Shown: piece by piece, positions 24,991 through 32,900 of the stretch
How the letters are laid out: each line of letters begins with the position of its first letter
Position numbering within the stretch: the first letter of the stretch is position 1
Source: Candidatus Bathyarchaeota archaeon
GTDB lineage: Archaea; Thermoproteota; Bathyarchaeia; Bathyarchaeales; DTEX01
NCBI GenBank assembly: GCA_018396995.1
Contig: JAGTQB010000009.1
Coordinates: 1 to 46,512 of the forward strand
Direction: 5' to 3'
Length of the DNA stretch: 46,512 nt
Notes under the pieces: model-generated
The model's input: only the letters and a program-made list of their open reading frames with translations
Databases searched by the model: none
What the model was told of the DNA's origin: nothing
Translations under genes and position numbers: made by a program

Positions 24991-26481
24991 ATGAGGGAAA
25001 TAAAGCGTACCAAGAGCATATGTCCAGAATGCCTGAGAGTTTTGGATGCAGTTATTTTTGAGGAGAATAATGTAGTATATATTAGGAAAGAGTGCCCAGA
25101 ACACGGCCCCTTTGAGGATGTTTATTGGTCTGATTATAAGATCTATGAGAGGGCAAAGAAATTTGATCTCATAGGCGATGGTCTTGAGAACCCGAGAACC
25201 ACAGTGAAGAGCGGCTGCCCATATGATTGCGGCATCTGCCCCCAGCATAAATCGCATACAGTGTTAGCGATAATAGACGTGACAAATAGGTGTAATCTTC
25301 GCTGCCCAGTATGCTTCGCAACAGCTGGTACAACCGGATATGTTTACGAACCAACACTAGATGAAATAAAAAGCATGCTAATAAACCTGCGCAGTAACAA
25401 GCCGATCCCGGCGGATGCATTGCAACTGTCTGGTGGGGAGCCGACAGTTAGGGAGGATCTTCCGGAAATAATTAAGATGGCTAAGGAGTTAGGCTTTAAG
25501 CATGTTGAAGTTAATACTAACGGCCTAAGAATGGCCTCAGACCCAGAGTACTGCCGCGCCCTTAAGGAGGCTGGCATGAGCACAGTTTACCTTCAATTTG
25601 ATGGCCTAACACCGGATGTTTATAAGTTTACTAGAGGAGTCGATTTAGTTGACATTAAAAAGAAAGTTATCGAGAACTGCAGGAAGGCTGGCATCGACAG
25701 TGTGGTTTTAGTCTGTACGCTTATAAGAGGCGTTAATGACTCCCAAGTCGGAGACATAATAAAGTTTGCGGCGGAGAACTTTGATGTAGTTCGCTGCGTG
25801 AACTTTCAGCCAATATCATTATGTGGGAGAATACCCGTAGAAGAGCGAATGAAAATGCGCATAACGATACCAGACTGGATAAAACTCGTTAAAGAGCAGA
25901 CTGGAGGCCAAATAAGGGAAAGCGATTTTTATCCGGTGCCCACTGTGGTTCCAATATCTAAAGCTGTTGGGGCGCTTAAGGGCAGACGCTACGTTGAGTT
26001 TACAGCTCACCCACATTGTGGGATGGCAACATACGTTTTTGTTGAGGGTGGAAGAATAGTCCCCATAACCAGATACGCTGATGTGGATAAGTTCATTGAG
26101 GAGATGGATAAGGTTCATAAGTGTGTGGAAATGGGCCACAGGTTGAGAGCGAAGCTGCATCTTGTGTGGGCGCTAAGACACGTTAAGTTTGGTATGCTGA
26201 GAAAATACTTATGGCCAGTTCTAAAAACGGGCAGCTACAAATCCTTGGGAAAATTGCACAGAAAAATGATTTTAATCTCAGCTATGCATTTCATGGACCC
26301 ATATAACTTTGATCTTGAAAGGGTTCAGCGCTGCGTCATACACTATGCGGTTCCAGACGGCCGCATAATCCCATTCTGCACAATGAACTCCATACATAGA
26401 CCAGTAATAGAGAAGGCTCTGGGGATCCCAGTTGAGGAGTGGAGAAGGAGACGGAAAGCCGAGGTGAGCGCAGTCATATAA
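24991..26481 (+). CDS. tes: Tetraether lipid synthase (radical SAM, Tes/MJ0619-like)
   Basis: 496 residues. Radical SAM enzyme that joins archaeol phytanyl chains into membrane-spanning tetraethers (GDGTs), as shown for the MJ0619/MA_1486 family. N-terminal zinc/iron motif CPECLRVLDA plus ECPEHGPF, a second Cys group CPYDCGICPQHKSHT, then the SAM cluster motif RCNLRCPVCF (Cys101, 105, 108), the LSGGEPTVREDLP strand, and a C-terminal Cys group around RCVIHYAV and IPFCTMN for another cluster. The order and spacing match the family over the whole length. ATG 24991 is preceded by gtgatg. Predicted to work on membrane lipids at the cytoplasmic face. Confidence 0.88.
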   Translation: MREIKRTKSICPECLRVLDAVIFEENNVVYIRKECPEHGPFEDVYWSDYKIYERAKKFDLIGDGLENPRTTVKSGCPYDCGICPQHKSHTVLAIIDVTNRCNLRCPVCFATAGTTGYVYEPTLDEIKSMLINLRSNKPIPADALQLSGGEPTVREDLPEIIKMAKELGFKHVEVNTNGLRMASDPEYCRALKEAGMSTVYLQFDGLTPDVYKFTRGVDLVDIKKKVIENCRKAGIDSVVLVCTLIRGVNDSQVGDIIKFAAENFDVVRCVNFQPISLCGRIPVEERMKMRITIPDWIKLVKEQTGGQIRESDFYPVPTVVPISKAVGALKGRRYVEFTAHPHCGMATYVFVEGGRIVPITRYADVDKFIEEMDKVHKCVEMGHRLRAKLHLVWALRHVKFGMLRKYLWPVLKTGSYKSLGKLHRKMILISAMHFMDPYNFDLERVQRCVIHYAVPDGRIIPFCTMNSIHRPVIEKALGIPVEEWRRRRKAEVSAVI

Positions 26482-26490
26482 GAAAGAAAC

Positions 26491-26498
26491 CTATAAAT
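26491..26498 (+). promoter_or_regulatory. Candidate TATA box for the eS25 gene
   Basis: ctataaat about 25 bases before gaattggaggt, so transcription would begin near 26520 with a short leader holding the ribosome site. Confidence 0.4.
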
Positions 26499-26540
26499 TG
26501 CACATCCTTTATATGAGGAGAATTGGAGGTAGAGGTAAAT

Positions 26541-26873
26541 TTGGGTGGTAAAAAGAAGCCGACACTCTCACAGGCTGAGAAAGCACAGTTAAGGGAATCT
26601 TTGAAGGAGGAGGGGACGAAGGAGACTAAGGCTAAAGTCCCAACAAAAGTTGAAAGGAAGCCCCCAAGCGTGATTATGCCAAACCCAAGGGATGAAAGGA
26701 TTCTGAAGGAAATACAGAAGATGAAGGTCTTAACACCATATACGGTTGCCTCCAAATTCAACCTGCGCCTAAGCATCGCAAAAGATTTCCTTGAGGAACT
26801 CCACAGGCAGGGGGTAATAACCTTCGTCTCAAGCGGCAGGCACTTAAAGATTTATAAGCCAGCGGCCGCTTAG
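26541..26873 (+). CDS. rps25e: Small ribosomal subunit protein eS25 (S25e)
   Basis: 110 residues. Lysine-rich N-terminal tail (GGKKKPTLSQAEKAQ) followed by a winged helix typical of eS25: DERILKEIQKMKVLTPYTVA, SIAKDFLEELHRQGVI, and SSGRHLKIYKPA at the end. The real start is TTG 26541: the family begins with MGG-KKK, and ggaggt/gaggt lie just upstream; the TTG at 26523 lies within the ribosome-binding area. eS25 occurs in TACK and Asgard archaea and eukaryotes, which helps place the organism. A perfect 17-bp hairpin begins 9 bases after the stop. Confidence 0.92.
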   Translation: MGGKKKPTLSQAEKAQLRESLKEEGTKETKAKVPTKVERKPPSVIMPNPRDERILKEIQKMKVLTPYTVASKFNLRLSIAKDFLEELHRQGVITFVSSGRHLKIYKPAAA

Positions 26874-26881
26874 ACTTTAAT

Positions 26882-26918
26882 ACATCCTCTTTATGTGGAA
26901 GCCACATAAAGAGGATGT
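26882..26918. repeat. Perfect 17-bp inverted repeat (3-base loop) after eS25
   Basis: Left arm 26882-26898, loop aag, right arm 26902-26918; all 17 positions are complementary, with a G-T pair possible beyond. There is no T-run after it, so it is not a classic terminator. A 10-mer atgtggaagc occurs twice (26893 and 26915), overlapping the hairpin. Could be a processing/termination hairpin, a protein-binding palindrome or a small dispersed repeat. Confidence 0.75.
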
Positions 26919-27005
26919 GGAAGCGTGGCCTATAAGATGTGAAAATTTTAAACTGTTTCCTAAAGGCTAATTTGTCATATTCTAAAAATCTCTCTTTTGG
27001 AGAAT

Positions 27006-27374
27006 ATGAGTATATCCAAGATACCGGTAAGAGTGATTGTTGAGGGACTTGGCGAGGCACAGGGGACTTTAGTGAGAATACTCTCCCCCAGAACAGTTGA
27101 TGCAATTGTCAGGCTTCTTCCATTAGAGGGCCGAGCAGCTATATGGCAAAGCAAAGTTTACTTTGGGATACCGTTGAGGATGGGTGTAGAAAAGCCGAGA
27201 AATTTTATGAGGAGGGGTGACATAGCCTACTGGCCTCTTGGAAGAGCATTCTGCATATTTTTTGGAGATATGCGCCCCCACGGCCCAGTAAATCTAATTG
27301 GACAGATTACGGACGGAATAGACATAATCAGTAAGGTAAGAAGTGGAACGAGAATCAGGGTTGAAAAGATATAG
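27006..27374 (+). CDS. Cyclophilin-like domain protein (TM1367/DUF369-type)
   Basis: About 122 residues, single domain. VRVIVEGLGEAQGTLVRI at the start, QSKVYFGIPLRM, then the signature GDIAYWPLGRAFCIFFG and a final VRSGTRIRVEKI. It is the closest match in the window to the minus-strand gene at 24475 and shares the signature with the gene at 23650. Function unknown; the fold is known in related structures. ATG 27006 is preceded closely by ggag; TTG 26997 is the longest form. Downstream of eS25 on the same strand but separated by the long hairpin. Confidence 0.7.
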   Translation: MSISKIPVRVIVEGLGEAQGTLVRILSPRTVDAIVRLLPLEGRAAIWQSKVYFGIPLRMGVEKPRNFMRRGDIAYWPLGRAFCIFFGDMRPHGPVNLIGQITDGIDIISKVRSGTRIRVEKI

Positions 27375-27517
27375 AACCCTGAATTTCCAGTAAAGCAGCC
27401 ATAAATTATGGCATGATTTCGTTATCCTACACTCATTTTTTACGTTAATTTTAGTTTAAACTTAGCATGGAAAAAATAATATATAGATATAAATAGAGAA
27501 TATATTGAGGGTTTTAA

Positions 27518-27916
27518 ATGGTGAACAGCAATTTCGAGGAAGCGCTATTAAATATAGAGGCCTTCTGTAGAGTTTTAGCCGATAAAATAAGTGGAAAAGA
27601 ATCTTGTAGTGAGCCTGATCCAATAGAGAAGCTTCTGAAGAGAAAGGCTACATTTGAGTTTTATGGGAGAAGCGTGGAGGGGAGGGAGCCTCTAATAGAC
27701 TTCTTTGAGGATGAGAAGGAGATTAAGATTCTAGCTTTAGTGAACCCACTTTCTAAAAGTGAGATAGCGCTTAACTCAGACACCGATTTTACGGAGATAA
27801 CAATAGGCGATCACCTAAAGATTAAGCTTCCCTTCACCATTGCGGAGAGTGGTAAAGTTCATGTGAAGAATTTTGGTTGGACTTTCGAAATAACGGTTGA
27901 GAAGGCGATTCCATAG
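27518..27916 (+). CDS. Hypothetical protein, possibly Hsp20/alpha-crystallin-like
   Basis: 132 codons. The N-terminal ~45 residues are helical; from about residue 58 the pattern REPLIDFFEDEKEIKILALV, SEIALNSD, TIGDHLKIKLPF and FGWTFEITVEK follows the strand order of a small heat-shock/CS domain (entry strand with D-F-E, then the L-K-I-K-L-P strand). The similarity is at the level of pattern and the usual C-terminal I-x-I motif is not obvious, so the call is tentative. A palindrome (27398-27412) and AT-rich promoter-like sequence lie upstream. Convergent with the hydrogenase protease gene. Confidence 0.5.
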   Translation: MVNSNFEEALLNIEAFCRVLADKISGKESCSEPDPIEKLLKRKATFEFYGRSVEGREPLIDFFEDEKEIKILALVNPLSKSEIALNSDTDFTEITIGDHLKIKLPFTIAESGKVHVKNFGWTFEITVEKAIP

Positions 27917-27996
27917 TAGCGTAATATGCCAAGCTATATTTGGGGTTCTGGTCACCCTAAACCTCGATTTAAAAAATAAAAATATTGAAGGATGGA

Positions 27997-28503
27997 TTAA
28001 TGAGAGCCTTTTGCTAGGAGAGCGGAAAGTAAAATTTTTACCACTCTCTCCTTTGATGAGAGGAGCTCGCTGGATAACTCCTCCCCGAAATCTATTTGTT
28101 TTGGCTGAATTAGGAGTAGTTTTACGTCGGCATGAAATATCTTCGCAATATATTCGCAGAAAAGTTTTATGGGTAGAAAATGTGTTGAAAATACATGGCT
28201 TGCATCCAGGTCTTCTGGCTTTAGAAGAGCTATTCCGCCGGGTTTAAGGTTTAGCATAGCCGCATCGATTAACAGGACGTGTGAGGGTTTAAAATCCGCT
28301 ATTTCCTGCAGGTAGTTTTCTGGAGTTGTTTCACATTCAACCAGCAGAACTTTCTCTGGAACCTTACCCTTCAGATCCTGAACAACCTTTATCCCAACCG
28401 AGTCGTCCATTAAAATTGGGTTACCAACGCCAATAATAACTACTCTCTCCGCTCCTAAGAGCCACCTCTTCAGCTCCTTTTCAACATCTTTCTCTGTATT
28501 CAT
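27997..28503 (-). CDS. [NiFe]-hydrogenase maturation endopeptidase (HycI/FrcD family)
   Basis: 168 residues. Begins the peptidase core with VVIIGVGNPILMDDSVGIKV (nickel-sensing Glu/Asp position in MDDSVG), then LLVECETTPENYL and the LLIDAAMLNLKPGG strand, and SHVFSTHFLP with the conserved His. It clips the C-terminal tail from the hydrogenase large subunit after nickel insertion. It lies directly after mvhA (24 bases), whose product still carries such a tail, so the pairing is consistent. Last gene of the Hdr/Mvh operon. Confidence 0.9.
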   Translation of the reverse strand: MNTEKDVEKELKRWLLGAERVVIIGVGNPILMDDSVGIKVVQDLKGKVPEKVLLVECETTPENYLQEIADFKPSHVLLIDAAMLNLKPGGIALLKPEDLDASHVFSTHFLPIKLFCEYIAKIFHADVKLLLIQPKQIDFGEELSSELLSSKERVVKILLSALLAKGSH

Positions 28504-28527
28504 AGATGAGAGAAAAAGGGGAAGGTG

Positions 28528-29982
28528 TTAACGCTGTATCCTTTTAACCAGTCTCTTCCTACTATCATAGATTTCTACCGTTAAAGGCATTTGCCCAAAA
28601 GCAAAGTGTGTTGCGCATGCGAAGCATGGGTCGTATGCCCTGAAGGCCATCTCAACCATGTTAAGTAAGCCCTCATCAACATGTCCTCCATGGATCAAGC
28701 CCTTGGCAGCATTACGTATCGACATATTTATTGACGGAACATTATTAACAGTTGCAACAATCAAGTTAACGTCTTTAACCAGCGCTCTCTCATCCAAAAT
28801 ATAGTGGTGTATTAGGGTTCCCCTAGCAGCCTCTACGACACCTACACCCTCACCTGGCTCACCGGGCACATTACGGACATTTTTGCTCGTTATCTCCGGA
28901 TCTTTCACGAGTTCAAGGGCCCTTTCGGCAGCATACAGTAGCTCAATGAGTCTAGCCCAGTGGAAGGCTAATGTCGAGTGCACCGGCCTCCCACCTAAAG
29001 TCCTATACATCTCCTTGTATTCTTCATTTGCAAGTGGTGTTGCCATTCCTTCTGAAACGTTTAGTCTAGCGAGTGGGCCAACCCGATATATTCCACTATC
29101 AGGCCCGTCCACAAAACCCTTCCAACCAACCTTCCTCAGGTATGGAAACTTAGTGTAAGTCCACTCCTCCACATGCTCAGCTATGTGATCTAAGTAATTC
29201 CTAGCATCAAACTTCGCGAACTCGCTTCCATACGGATCTACAACCCTTATCTTCCCATCATAGAAGTTCATTCTATTCTTCTCGTCTACCAGACCCATAT
29301 AATAGGTTTTTAGCGTGTAGGCATCACTCTTTATTAAATCAGCATACTCAGTGTTCTCTAGAACAATTTTATGAAAGATCTCAAGTGAGAACTGCGCGAA
29401 TTTAACGGATGATTCAACCATTTTCTCAATTTCCTGTCTCTTCTCCTCGCTTAAGGGTTTTGATAAGCCGCCAGGTAAACCAGCTACTGGGTGGGTTGCT
29501 TTCCCACCAATAATCTCAACTATTTTCTGCCCATAGGACCTATGCTTTATAACCTCCCTTCCAACATCTAAGCCAACCTTCTCAATAACCCCAAGAATAT
29601 TACGTTTCTCTTTAGGGGCTCCTGGCCCAACTATGAAGTCCGGTCCACCTAAGTAGTAGAAGTGGAGGGTATGATCATATATTATGTAACCGCAGTACAT
29701 GAGCTCCCTGAGCTTCTTAGCTGGTTCAGGGGGCTCTACATGAAATGCTGCATCGAGTGCCTTTGTAGAAGCTATATGATGAGCTACTGGACATACACCA
29801 CATATCCTACTCGTTAAAATTGGCATATCCTCAGCTCTTCTCCCAATACAGAACCTCTCAAAGCCACGTAGCTCAGGAACCTGTAGATAGGCATTATTAA
29901 CTTCTCCAGTCTCATCTAGGAAGATTACTATTTTTCCATGCCCCTCAAGTCTCGTGATCGGATCAATAACTATTTCCTTCAT
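28528..29982 (-). CDS. mvhA: F420-non-reducing (group 3c) [NiFe]-hydrogenase large subunit
   Basis: 484 residues. Holds the NiFe active site: N-terminal RICGVCPVAHH (Cys61, Cys64) and C-terminal DPCFACATH (Cys453, Cys456), followed by a 25-residue tail for the maturation protease. Oxidises H2 in the cytoplasm; as MvhA it works with MvhG and MvhD and passes electrons to HdrA. Full length. Its ATG overlaps the mvhG stop by four bases. No hyp maturation genes are in this window. Confidence 0.94.
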   Translation of the reverse strand: MKEIVIDPITRLEGHGKIVIFLDETGEVNNAYLQVPELRGFERFCIGRRAEDMPILTSRICGVCPVAHHIASTKALDAAFHVEPPEPAKKLRELMYCGYIIYDHTLHFYYLGGPDFIVGPGAPKEKRNILGVIEKVGLDVGREVIKHRSYGQKIVEIIGGKATHPVAGLPGGLSKPLSEEKRQEIEKMVESSVKFAQFSLEIFHKIVLENTEYADLIKSDAYTLKTYYMGLVDEKNRMNFYDGKIRVVDPYGSEFAKFDARNYLDHIAEHVEEWTYTKFPYLRKVGWKGFVDGPDSGIYRVGPLARLNVSEGMATPLANEEYKEMYRTLGGRPVHSTLAFHWARLIELLYAAERALELVKDPEITSKNVRNVPGEPGEGVGVVEAARGTLIHHYILDERALVKDVNLIVATVNNVPSINMSIRNAAKGLIHGGHVDEGLLNMVEMAFRAYDPCFACATHFAFGQMPLTVEIYDSRKRLVKRIQR

Positions 29983-30974
29983 TTACGCATCACCCTCCTC
30001 TTGAGAATTGAGGCTGGTAAAGCATACATGTAGAATGTTCCAATTGGATCCACTATCTGATCAATTATCTTCTCAACCTCCTCAGCACTATATTTTTCCT
30101 TTTCTTCCTCTACACCTAGAATAGATGCTAATGCGCTTATCATCGCCGCACCTTGTTCAGGAGACTCTGGGCAGGGTCCGCCGCAACCGGTACATGGCAT
30201 ATCTACCTTTAGGCATCTAGCGCTGCATCCGCCTCTAGTCGCCGGCCCCATACATATAATTCCTTGCTCAAGGAGGCATCTCTCCGGATCAACAACTTTT
30301 TCATATATGCGGTATATTCTGGATATCTTCTTGCTCTCCTTCTTCTTTGGGCATTCATCGCAGACAGACTTTAGTGGAGCTAGGACTGAACCTTTAGGCG
30401 GCAGCTCTCCTTTAAGCATTCCATTTGCTAGCGTCTCAAGCGCATATATTGTTCGTTCAACGGCAGGCGGGCATCCGGGAACGTAATAGTCCACGTCGAC
30501 AACCTGACTTAAGGTATGAACCGTATCATAGAACTCCGGAATCTCCAGCTCGCCCTCCTTCACGCGAACCTTAGGTTTTGGTACAAGATTTTCTGGATTA
30601 ACCGTTGAGAACGTTTCAAGGTAAACCTTTTTGAAGATATCTTCTCTGTCAGTTAGATTTGCTAGGCCTGGAATGCCTCCGAGATGCGAGCAGGCTCCGT
30701 AGGCTACTAGAATCTTCGACTTCTGCCTTAAGAGTTTTGCCATTCGCTCCTGTTCACTATTACGTATACCACCGTTAAAGAAGCACACGTCAATGTATTT
30801 ATCAGACATCCTCTCAACATCCTTATACTTTATGTCCATTGCAACTGGCCAGAAGACTATATCCGCAACATGAATGACATCAAGTATTTTCTCATCTATG
30901 TCAAGCACAGCTATCTCGCAGCCGCCGCAACTAGCAGCCCAATAAAACGCAAACTTAAGCTTCCCTTCTCCCAA
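29979..30974 (-). CDS. mvhG: F420-non-reducing hydrogenase small subunit
   Basis: 331 residues. Electron-transfer subunit with iron-sulfur clusters: N-terminal CGGCEIAVLD for the proximal cluster, YGACSHLGG, PGCPPAVERT, then further Cys clusters (CDECPKKK, CIMCMGP-like region ending CLKVDMPCTGCGGPCPE). No Tat signal, so it is cytoplasmic as expected for group 3 enzymes. The start is TTG 30974 with aaggagggg upstream. Translationally coupled to mvhA. Confidence 0.92.
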   Translation of the reverse strand: MGEGKLKFAFYWAASCGGCEIAVLDIDEKILDVIHVADIVFWPVAMDIKYKDVERMSDKYIDVCFFNGGIRNSEQERMAKLLRQKSKILVAYGACSHLGGIPGLANLTDREDIFKKVYLETFSTVNPENLVPKPKVRVKEGELEIPEFYDTVHTLSQVVDVDYYVPGCPPAVERTIYALETLANGMLKGELPPKGSVLAPLKSVCDECPKKKESKKISRIYRIYEKVVDPERCLLEQGIICMGPATRGGCSARCLKVDMPCTGCGGPCPESPEQGAAMISALASILGVEEEKEKYSAEEVEKIIDQIVDPIGTFYMYALPASILKRRVMRK

Positions 30975-30988
30975 AAATCCACCCCTCC

Positions 30989-31900
30989 TTAAGAACTTTT
31001 TTGGCTGGAATTCTCCTTAAAAACTTTTCTAAGTAAAGCTGTGGGCTTAACCCTTAACTCGTCAAGAGCCAGTTCTTGTGGTTGGAAGCCCATGGCTAAC
31101 CCAAGTAGTTGTGTGTAGTGTAGTGTTGGAAGACCAATGCTTACGTTAAATATTCTCTCTATCCTCGGCTGGTTAAGGTCAAACATTATATGACAGAATG
31201 GGCAAACCGTTATTAAGGCTTCCGCCCCAGCCGCTATAATGTGATCCAGTTTCTCTTTAGCCATCTTGAATGGGATATCCTCATTTACGCCTATTATTGG
31301 GTTTCCGCAGCACTCGTTCTCGCCCCTATAACTTATGCATTTAGCCCCAGTAAGACCGATTAGATCCTTAAGAAGCCTCGGGTTCTCCGGATCATCTTTC
31401 CCAACAACCTTTTTAGGTCTAATTATATGGCAGCCCGGGTGCTGGGCTACTCTAAGCATCGACAACGGCCTTTTAATGGAGTCTTTAATCTTCTTGAAGC
31501 CCACATCCTCAGACAAAACATGGACTAAATGCTTAACCTCTATGGTGCCCCTAAACTCCATATCAAGGATCTTTAAATATTCGTTTATCCTCTCCCTTTC
31601 CTCCTTATCCTCTCTAAGCATCTTATTGACCTTATGGAGGGAGCTGAAGCATCCATTACAAAGGGTTAGGATATTTAGTTGCTCCATCTCAGCTCTACAT
31701 AAGTTTCTGGCAGCCAGCAGCACTGCTGTGTCATGGTTTACTGGGTCTATTGGGAAGCCACAGCAATTATATTCGGGCATTTCAACAAGCTCCACACCGA
31801 GGGCTGATAAAACCCTCCTAGCGGATATTTCATAGCTTGAGAGTCTATATGGAATCACGCACCCCAGAAAAATCAGGTATCTAGGTTTCCCAGAAACCAT
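30989..31900 (-). CDS. hdrB: Heterodisulfide reductase subunit B (CCG-domain iron-sulfur protein)
   Basis: 303 residues with two CCG domains. First: LGCVIPYR, YNCCGFP, LCNGCF; second: QHPGCHIIRP, ENECCGNP, CPFCHIMFD. These cysteines bind the noncubane [4Fe-4S] clusters that cleave a disulfide in methanogen HdrB. In a non-methanogen the natural acceptor is unknown (perhaps another disulfide). ATG 31900 is preferred, directly after the hdrC stop with ggtggag upstream; a longer in-frame start (to 31918) overlaps hdrC. Works with HdrC. Confidence 0.92.
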   Translation of the reverse strand: MVSGKPRYLIFLGCVIPYRLSSYEISARRVLSALGVELVEMPEYNCCGFPIDPVNHDTAVLLAARNLCRAEMEQLNILTLCNGCFSSLHKVNKMLREDKEERERINEYLKILDMEFRGTIEVKHLVHVLSEDVGFKKIKDSIKRPLSMLRVAQHPGCHIIRPKKVVGKDDPENPRLLKDLIGLTGAKCISYRGENECCGNPIIGVNEDIPFKMAKEKLDHIIAAGAEALITVCPFCHIMFDLNQPRIERIFNVSIGLPTLHYTQLLGLAMGFQPQELALDELRVKPTALLRKVFKENSSQKSS

Positions 31901-31901
31901 T

Positions 31902-32444
31902 TTACTCCACCCTCTCAAAGGTTTGTGAACCCTTTATGAGGGATGAGAGACCCGTTAACTCAAAAATTTTTAAAATTTCCCCGGGATTTGTCTTGGGCAG
32001 TGGTGGCAGGCCCAGCTCCTCCCTCCTCTTAATGCGCGATTCCGGAATAACATATACAAAGCCTGTTTTCATTAGATTCTCAGCTAGCTCCCTGTAGACT
32101 AATGGCATTGATTCAGTATATTGAATGGAGATATTTCGTAGAACGCGAACGACATTCGCTATCTCCACATCCTGTGGGCAATGATCAACGCATGTGTAGC
32201 ATGTGGTGCAGAGCCACAAATGTTTATCACGTAGAATCTTATCCTTTAGGCCTAGCTGAACCATGCGTGCTATCCTCTTAGGCTTATAGAGGTCGCTAAA
32301 GCGAGAGACTGGGCATTCTGCAGTGCATGTCCCACATTGAAAACATAATGTAACCTTCTCCGCCCCGTGCATTTTTGAGACCACATATTTGAACTTCGGA
32401 TCGATCTCCTCAGCCCTAATTATTTGAGCCGACTCCGCCATCAT
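31902..32444 (-). CDS. hdrC: Heterodisulfide reductase subunit C (ferredoxin-type)
   Basis: 180 residues. Two [4Fe-4S] motifs: [14 protein letters not shown] and [14 protein letters not shown]. It relays electrons from HdrA to HdrB. Length and spacing are typical of HdrC. ATG overlaps the mvhD stop by four bases. Confidence 0.92.
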   Translation of the reverse strand: MMAESAQIIRAEEIDPKFKYVVSKMHGAEKVTLCFQCGTCTAECPVSRFSDLYKPKRIARMVQLGLKDKILRDKHLWLCTTCYTCVDHCPQDVEIANVVRVLRNISIQYTESMPLVYRELAENLMKTGFVYVIPESRIKRREELGLPPLPKTNPGEILKIFELTGLSSLIKGSQTFERVE

Positions 32445-32896
32445 TTACCCCCCGACCTTTTTAGCGGATTTGGACCAAGCTTCTTAATCTCTTTAACCAT
32501 CTCGCTCACAACTTTTGCGAACTTGTCTCCCTCAGATGCTGAGATCCACTCTATCCATAGTCTCTCAGGCTCTATGCCAAACTCCTTTAAAACCCTCTTC
32601 AATAATAGGACCCTCCTAAGAGCCTTGAAGTTTCCAGCTAGGTAATGGCAGTCCGCTGGGAGGTGGCACCCCGCGACTAATACGCCGTCAGCGCCATTTT
32701 TAAATGCCTCTAAAATGAAAATTGGATCAACCCTACCACTACACATAACGCGTATCACTCGTATGTTTGGCGGATACTGTATTCTACTAACGCCTGCCAA
32801 GTCCGCTCCAGCATATGAGCACCAGTTGCATAGAAAACCAACTATTATCGGCTCAAACTCTTTTTCAGACATTTCTACTTGCTCCTTCCCAGACAT
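32441..32896 (-). CDS. mvhD: MvhD-type [2Fe-2S] electron-transfer subunit
   Basis: 151 residues. MvhD family: [16 protein letters not shown] at the start, [17 protein letters not shown], then [16 protein letters not shown], giving the five conserved cysteines of the [2Fe-2S] site. Links the MvhAG hydrogenase to HdrA. The operon also holds a second, longer MvhD-like gene at 35907 with a winged-helix tail; this one is the standard single-domain form. Four bases separate it from hdrA. Confidence 0.93.
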   Translation of the reverse strand: MSGKEQVEMSEKEFEPIIVGFLCNWCSYAGADLAGVSRIQYPPNIRVIRVMCSGRVDPIFILEAFKNGADGVLVAGCHLPADCHYLAGNFKALRRVLLLKRVLKEFGIEPERLWIEWISASEGDKFAKVVSEMVKEIKKLGPNPLKRSGGK

Positions 32897-32900
32897 GATC

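Noticed and set aside
24981-25036. Possible C/D-box RNA (gtgatga then ctga)
   Set aside because: The D-box candidate is inside the tes coding region and no second box pair is convincing; the match is likely chance.
31335-31835. 166-codon open frame on the plus strand
   Set aside because: It lies wholly inside hdrB on the other strand, where the protein is clearly a CCG-domain subunit; the shadow frame is Ser/Leu-rich without domain signs.
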